Below are positions 61,446-64,000 of a stretch of DNA of 64,000 nt, in pieces. Made by a program: the position numbers and the translations under genes. The notes beneath the pieces were generated by a model that saw nothing but the letters and a program-made list of their open reading frames with translations, was not told the DNA's origin and ran no database searches. Location of the stretch: positions 1-64,000 of the forward strand of contig JBBAUA010000003.1 in assembly GCA_040398465.1 (NCBI GenBank), given 5' to 3'. Position 1 is the first letter of the stretch. Every line of letters begins with the position of its first letter. Source of the DNA: UBA7672 sp040398465 (GTDB lineage: Bacteria > Pseudomonadota > Alphaproteobacteria > Caulobacterales > Hyphomonadaceae).

Positions 61446-62491
61446 AGCCCGAGAAACTCGCCGTCGTCCTTTTCAATCTGGGCGGACCTGACGGCCCCGA
61501 CGACGTCCAGCCCTTCCTGAAGAACCTCTTCAGCGATCCGGCCATCATTCGCGCGCCGACGCCCATTCGCTGGCTCATCGCCCGGCTGATCTCGAAGACG
61601 CGCGCGGCAAGCGCCCGCGAGAACTACGGCCTCATGGGTGGCGGTTCTCCCCTTCTCCCCGAAACGCGGAAGCAGGCGGCGGCGCTTGACGCCGAGCTGG
61701 CGAAGCGCGGCCACACCGCAAAGAGCTTCATCGCCATGCGCTACTGGAAGCCTTATGCCGCTGATGTTGTGCGTGAGGTCAAAGCCTGGGGCGCAGACCG
61801 GGTGGTCCTGCTGCCGCTCTACCCGCAGTTTTCCTCGACCACGACGGCCTCGTCGATGAAAAGCTGGGCGGAGGCCAAGGGTCCGGCCGGCGTGACAGTC
61901 TGCTGCTATCCCGAAGGGGACAAGTTCATCGACGCCCATGCGCGCGCCCTGATCGGCGCCTGGGAGGCCGCGGGCAAGCCGGCGAATATCCGCTGCCTGC
62001 TGTCGGCGCACGGCCTGCCGGAGACTGTGGTGCAGGCGGGCGACCCCTATCAGTGGCAGGTCGAACTCACCGCCTCGAAGATCAAACCCCTGTTGCCGCC
62101 CGAATGGGAGGTCGAGGTCTGCTACCAGTCGCGCGTCGGTCCGCTGAAATGGATCGGCCCGGCGACAGACGAGTCGATCCGCAAGGCGGCGACCGACGGC
62201 AAGAACATCCTGCTGTCACCCGTCGCCTTCGTGTCCGAACACATCGAGACGCTGGTCGAACTCGACATCGAGTATCGCCACCTCGCCGACGAATTTGGCG
62301 TGAAGACCTATCTCCGCGCCCCCGCCCTCGGAATCGATACGGGCTTCATCGAGACGCTGGCCGATCTGGTCGAAGATGCGGTTGGGGATACAGCGCCCGA
62401 CAAGATCCGCTCGTCCTGCGGCGGACGCATCTGCCCGGCCGACCGGAAGGACTGTCCGAACCGCCGGGCGTTGGCTACCAAGGCCGCCTGA
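61442..62491 (+). CDS. hemH: Ferrochelatase with C-terminal cysteine cluster
   Basis: Inserts Fe(II) into protoporphyrin IX. 349 residues from a GTG start. Marks: VVLFNLGGPDGPDDVQPFL, SPLLPETRKQAAAL, AMRYWKPYA, LPLYPQFSSTTTAS, the catalytic His in LSAHGLPE and FVSEHIETLVELDIEY. The C-terminus has SCGGRICPADRKDCPNR, three closely spaced cysteines. Caulobacter ferrochelatase is known to hold a [2Fe-2S] cluster, so a cluster is likely here; the fourth ligand is probably an upstream Cys (several are available). Confidence 0.95.
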   Translation: MKPEKLAVVLFNLGGPDGPDDVQPFLKNLFSDPAIIRAPTPIRWLIARLISKTRAASARENYGLMGGGSPLLPETRKQAAALDAELAKRGHTAKSFIAMRYWKPYAADVVREVKAWGADRVVLLPLYPQFSSTTTASSMKSWAEAKGPAGVTVCCYPEGDKFIDAHARALIGAWEAAGKPANIRCLLSAHGLPETVVQAGDPYQWQVELTASKIKPLLPPEWEVEVCYQSRVGPLKWIGPATDESIRKAATDGKNILLSPVAFVSEHIETLVELDIEYRHLADEFGVKTYLRAPALGIDTGFIETLADLVEDAVGDTAPDKIRSSCGGRICPADRKDCPNRRALATKAA

Positions 62492-62510
62492 ACGATCCGG
62501 GGCACTGCAA

Positions 62511-62939
62511 ATGTTCGAATGGTTTCGCGCGATCCACATCATCGGGGTCATCGCCTGGATGGCCGGGCTGATGATCTACCCGCGCCTTCTGGTTTACCGG
62601 CTGGAAGCCCAGGGTGACGCCCGCTTCGAGGCGGCCATGGACAAGGCCGCCGGATCGACCCGGAAGATCATCCTGAACCCGACGATGGTGATCGTCTGGC
62701 TGATGGGACTCGCGATGATCGGCGACAATTGGGAATTTTACATCACCCAAGTCTGGTTCTGGGGCAAGATCTTGCTCGTCGTCGGGCTTTCCGGATTTCA
62801 TGGCTACCTGCTCGGACTCGGCAGGAAGGTCGCCGCAGGGGAGCGTCCGATCGAATCCCGCAAGCTCCGCATGATGAACGAGATTCCGATGGTCATTACC
62901 ATTTTAGCGGTGATTCTCGTGGTCGTTCAGCCCTTCTAG
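62511..62939 (+). CDS. hemJ: Protoporphyrinogen oxidase HemJ
   Basis: Membrane enzyme that oxidises protoporphyrinogen IX, the usual form in alphaproteobacteria. 142 residues from ATG 62511. Four membrane segments. Conserved residues: His in FRAIHIIGVIAWMAGL, MIYPRLLVYR, the Lys in WFWGKILLVV and His in SGFHGYLLG. Completes a hemE-hemH-hemJ operon that converts uroporphyrinogen to heme except for the coproporphyrinogen oxidase step. Confidence 0.94.
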   Translation: MFEWFRAIHIIGVIAWMAGLMIYPRLLVYRLEAQGDARFEAAMDKAAGSTRKIILNPTMVIVWLMGLAMIGDNWEFYITQVWFWGKILLVVGLSGFHGYLLGLGRKVAAGERPIESRKLRMMNEIPMVITILAVILVVVQPF

Positions 62940-63103
62940 CGGCCAGCAACCCACCCGCGACACTTGACCAGACGGGGTTTTGGCGGTCTAACCGCGAACG
63001 TCGGCCGTCCGGTCGACGTCCTTTTCCCTTCTCAAAATTTGTCCGTCAGACCCGCGCCTCGCGCCATCTCCCGGGCAAACCACAACCGAAATGTACCTAC
63101 CCA

Positions 63104-64000
63104 ATGTCTGACGACGTCATCGAAGCGCACGAGCCGGAACACGAGCGCGTGCTGCTCAACGACCTTAAGAAGAAAACTCCGGCCGAACTGCTGGCCATGG
63201 CGGAAGAGCTCGAGGTCGAAGGCGCCTCGCTCCTGTCCAAGCAGGAACTGATGTTCGGCGTGCTCAAGGAACTGGCCGAGCGCGATGTCGAGATCATCGG
63301 CGTGGGCGTGGTCGAGGTGCTCCCCGACGGGTTCGGCTTCCTGCGCTCGCCGCAATCGAATTACCTGGCCGGTCCGGACGACATCTACGTCCAGCCGCAG
63401 ATGATCCGCAAAATGGGGCTGCGCACCGGCGACACGGTCGAAGGCACGATCCGCGGCCCCCGCGATGGCGAGCGTTACTTCGCGCTTGTCCGCGTCGCGA
63501 CTGTAAACTTCGAGGACCCGGAACGCGCCCGCCACAAGGTGCCGTTCGACAACCTCACCCCGCTCTATCCGGACGAACGCCTCCACATGGAGCCCAAGGA
63601 TCCGACCAAGAAGGATCGCTCAGGCCGCGTAATCGACATCGTCTCGCCGATCGGCAAGGGCCAGCGCGCGCTCATCGTCGCCCCGCCCCGGACCGGCAAG
63701 ACCGTCCTGCTGCAGAACATCGCGCAGTCGGTCGCTGAAAATCACCCCGAATGCTACCTGATCGTGCTTCTCATCGACGAACGTCCCGAGGAAGTCACCG
63801 ACATGCAGCGTTCGGTGAAGGGCGAAGTCATATCTTCTACCTTTGACGAGCCTGCGACGCGCCACGTCGCCGTCGCTGAAATGGTCATCGAGAAGGCCAA
63901 GCGTCTCGCTGAACATGGCCGCGATGTCGTGATCCTGCTCGACTCGATCACGCGCCTCGGCCGCGCCTACAACACCGTCGTTCCCTCCTCCGGCAAGGTT
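63104..64000 (+). CDS. rho: Transcription termination factor Rho, 3' end cut by window edge
   Basis: Hexameric RNA helicase that ends transcription. 299 residues visible from ATG 63104 (MSDDVIEAHEPEHE). N-terminal RNA-binding part: LLAMAEELEVEGASLLSKQE and GFGFLRSPQSNYLAGPDDIYV. Walker A VAPPRTGKTVLLQNIA, then LIVLLIDERPEEVTDMQRSV and VVILLDSITRLGRAYNTV. The window ends just before the Q-loop. It follows hemJ after 164 bp, as in the origin region of Caulobacter relatives. Confidence 0.97.
   Translation, partial: MSDDVIEAHEPEHERVLLNDLKKKTPAELLAMAEELEVEGASLLSKQELMFGVLKELAERDVEIIGVGVVEVLPDGFGFLRSPQSNYLAGPDDIYVQPQMIRKMGLRTGDTVEGTIRGPRDGERYFALVRVATVNFEDPERARHKVPFDNLTPLYPDERLHMEPKDPTKKDRSGRVIDIVSPIGKGQRALIVAPPRTGKTVLLQNIAQSVAENHPECYLIVLLIDERPEEVTDMQRSVKGEVISSTFDEPATRHVAVAEMVIEKAKRLAEHGRDVVILLDSITRLGRAYNTVVPSSGKV

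Overview
The window looks like the origin-proximal part of an alphaproteobacterial chromosome, most likely a Caulobacter/Hyphomonas-type organism (Hyphomonadaceae or a close relative; this is inferred from gene order, not from a search). The reasons are: the order rho-hemJ-hemH-hemE / intergenic / ppsR-maf-aroE-coaE-dnaQ, which flanks the replication origin in that group; a CtrA-type TTAA-N7-TTAA box and a dense cluster of GANTC (CcrM) sites in that intergenic region; a RegBA/SenC redox system; an IalB-like protein and a UrcA-family protein; two TonB-dependent receptors; and GC-rich coding sequence throughout.

Layout. 1-7.6 kb: 3' truncated rlmN, an IalB-like secreted protein, the redox two-component system regBA with divergent senC, a large unknown lipoprotein interrupted by a 100-N scaffold gap, and a YgjP-like metallopeptidase. 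7.6-11.5 kb: a 1272-residue TonB receptor with a clear terminator. 12-20 kb: the replication block gyrB-recF-dnaN-dnaA (all minus), then rpsT and an enoyl-CoA hydratase. 20-30 kb: small unknown proteins, gshB, a BON lipoprotein, a decayed yraN, rsmI, a divergent LpoA-like lipoprotein, hemW, a histidine kinase/response regulator pair and rdgB. 30-36 kb: a DUF2975/XRE pair, a membrane-anchored AraC regulator, a UrcA protein, and a PiuC/siderophore receptor iron-uptake pair. 36-41.8 kb: Nudix, rph, a secreted protein, hrcA-grpE, a TetR regulator, a DUF2061 protein and a degenerate stretch. 42-45 kb: hslV and hslU with an unknown membrane protein coupled between them. 45-53.5 kb: a GGDEF/EAL protein and a split histidine cluster hisB, hisH-hisA, hisF-hisE with ppk2, an EEP-family protein and a GNAT enzyme interspersed. 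53.5-56.4 kb: smr, timA, secB, an alcohol dehydrogenase. 56.4-64 kb: dnaQ-coaE-aroE-maf-ppsR (minus, overlapping starts and stops), the putative origin at 60026-60413, then hemE-hemH-hemJ and the 5' part of rho (plus).

The main finding is the putative origin: 13 GANTC sites within 275 bp, phased TTAA half-sites and DnaA-box-like sequences. The dnaA upstream region also has a small GANTC cluster. Together they suggest that adenine methylation state is read at both the origin and the initiator gene. Other points are an assembly gap that can be closed from the sequence itself, a decayed yraN, an unknown membrane protein nested in hslVU, and several palindromic intergenic elements. No tRNA, rRNA, CRISPR array or insertion sequence was seen.
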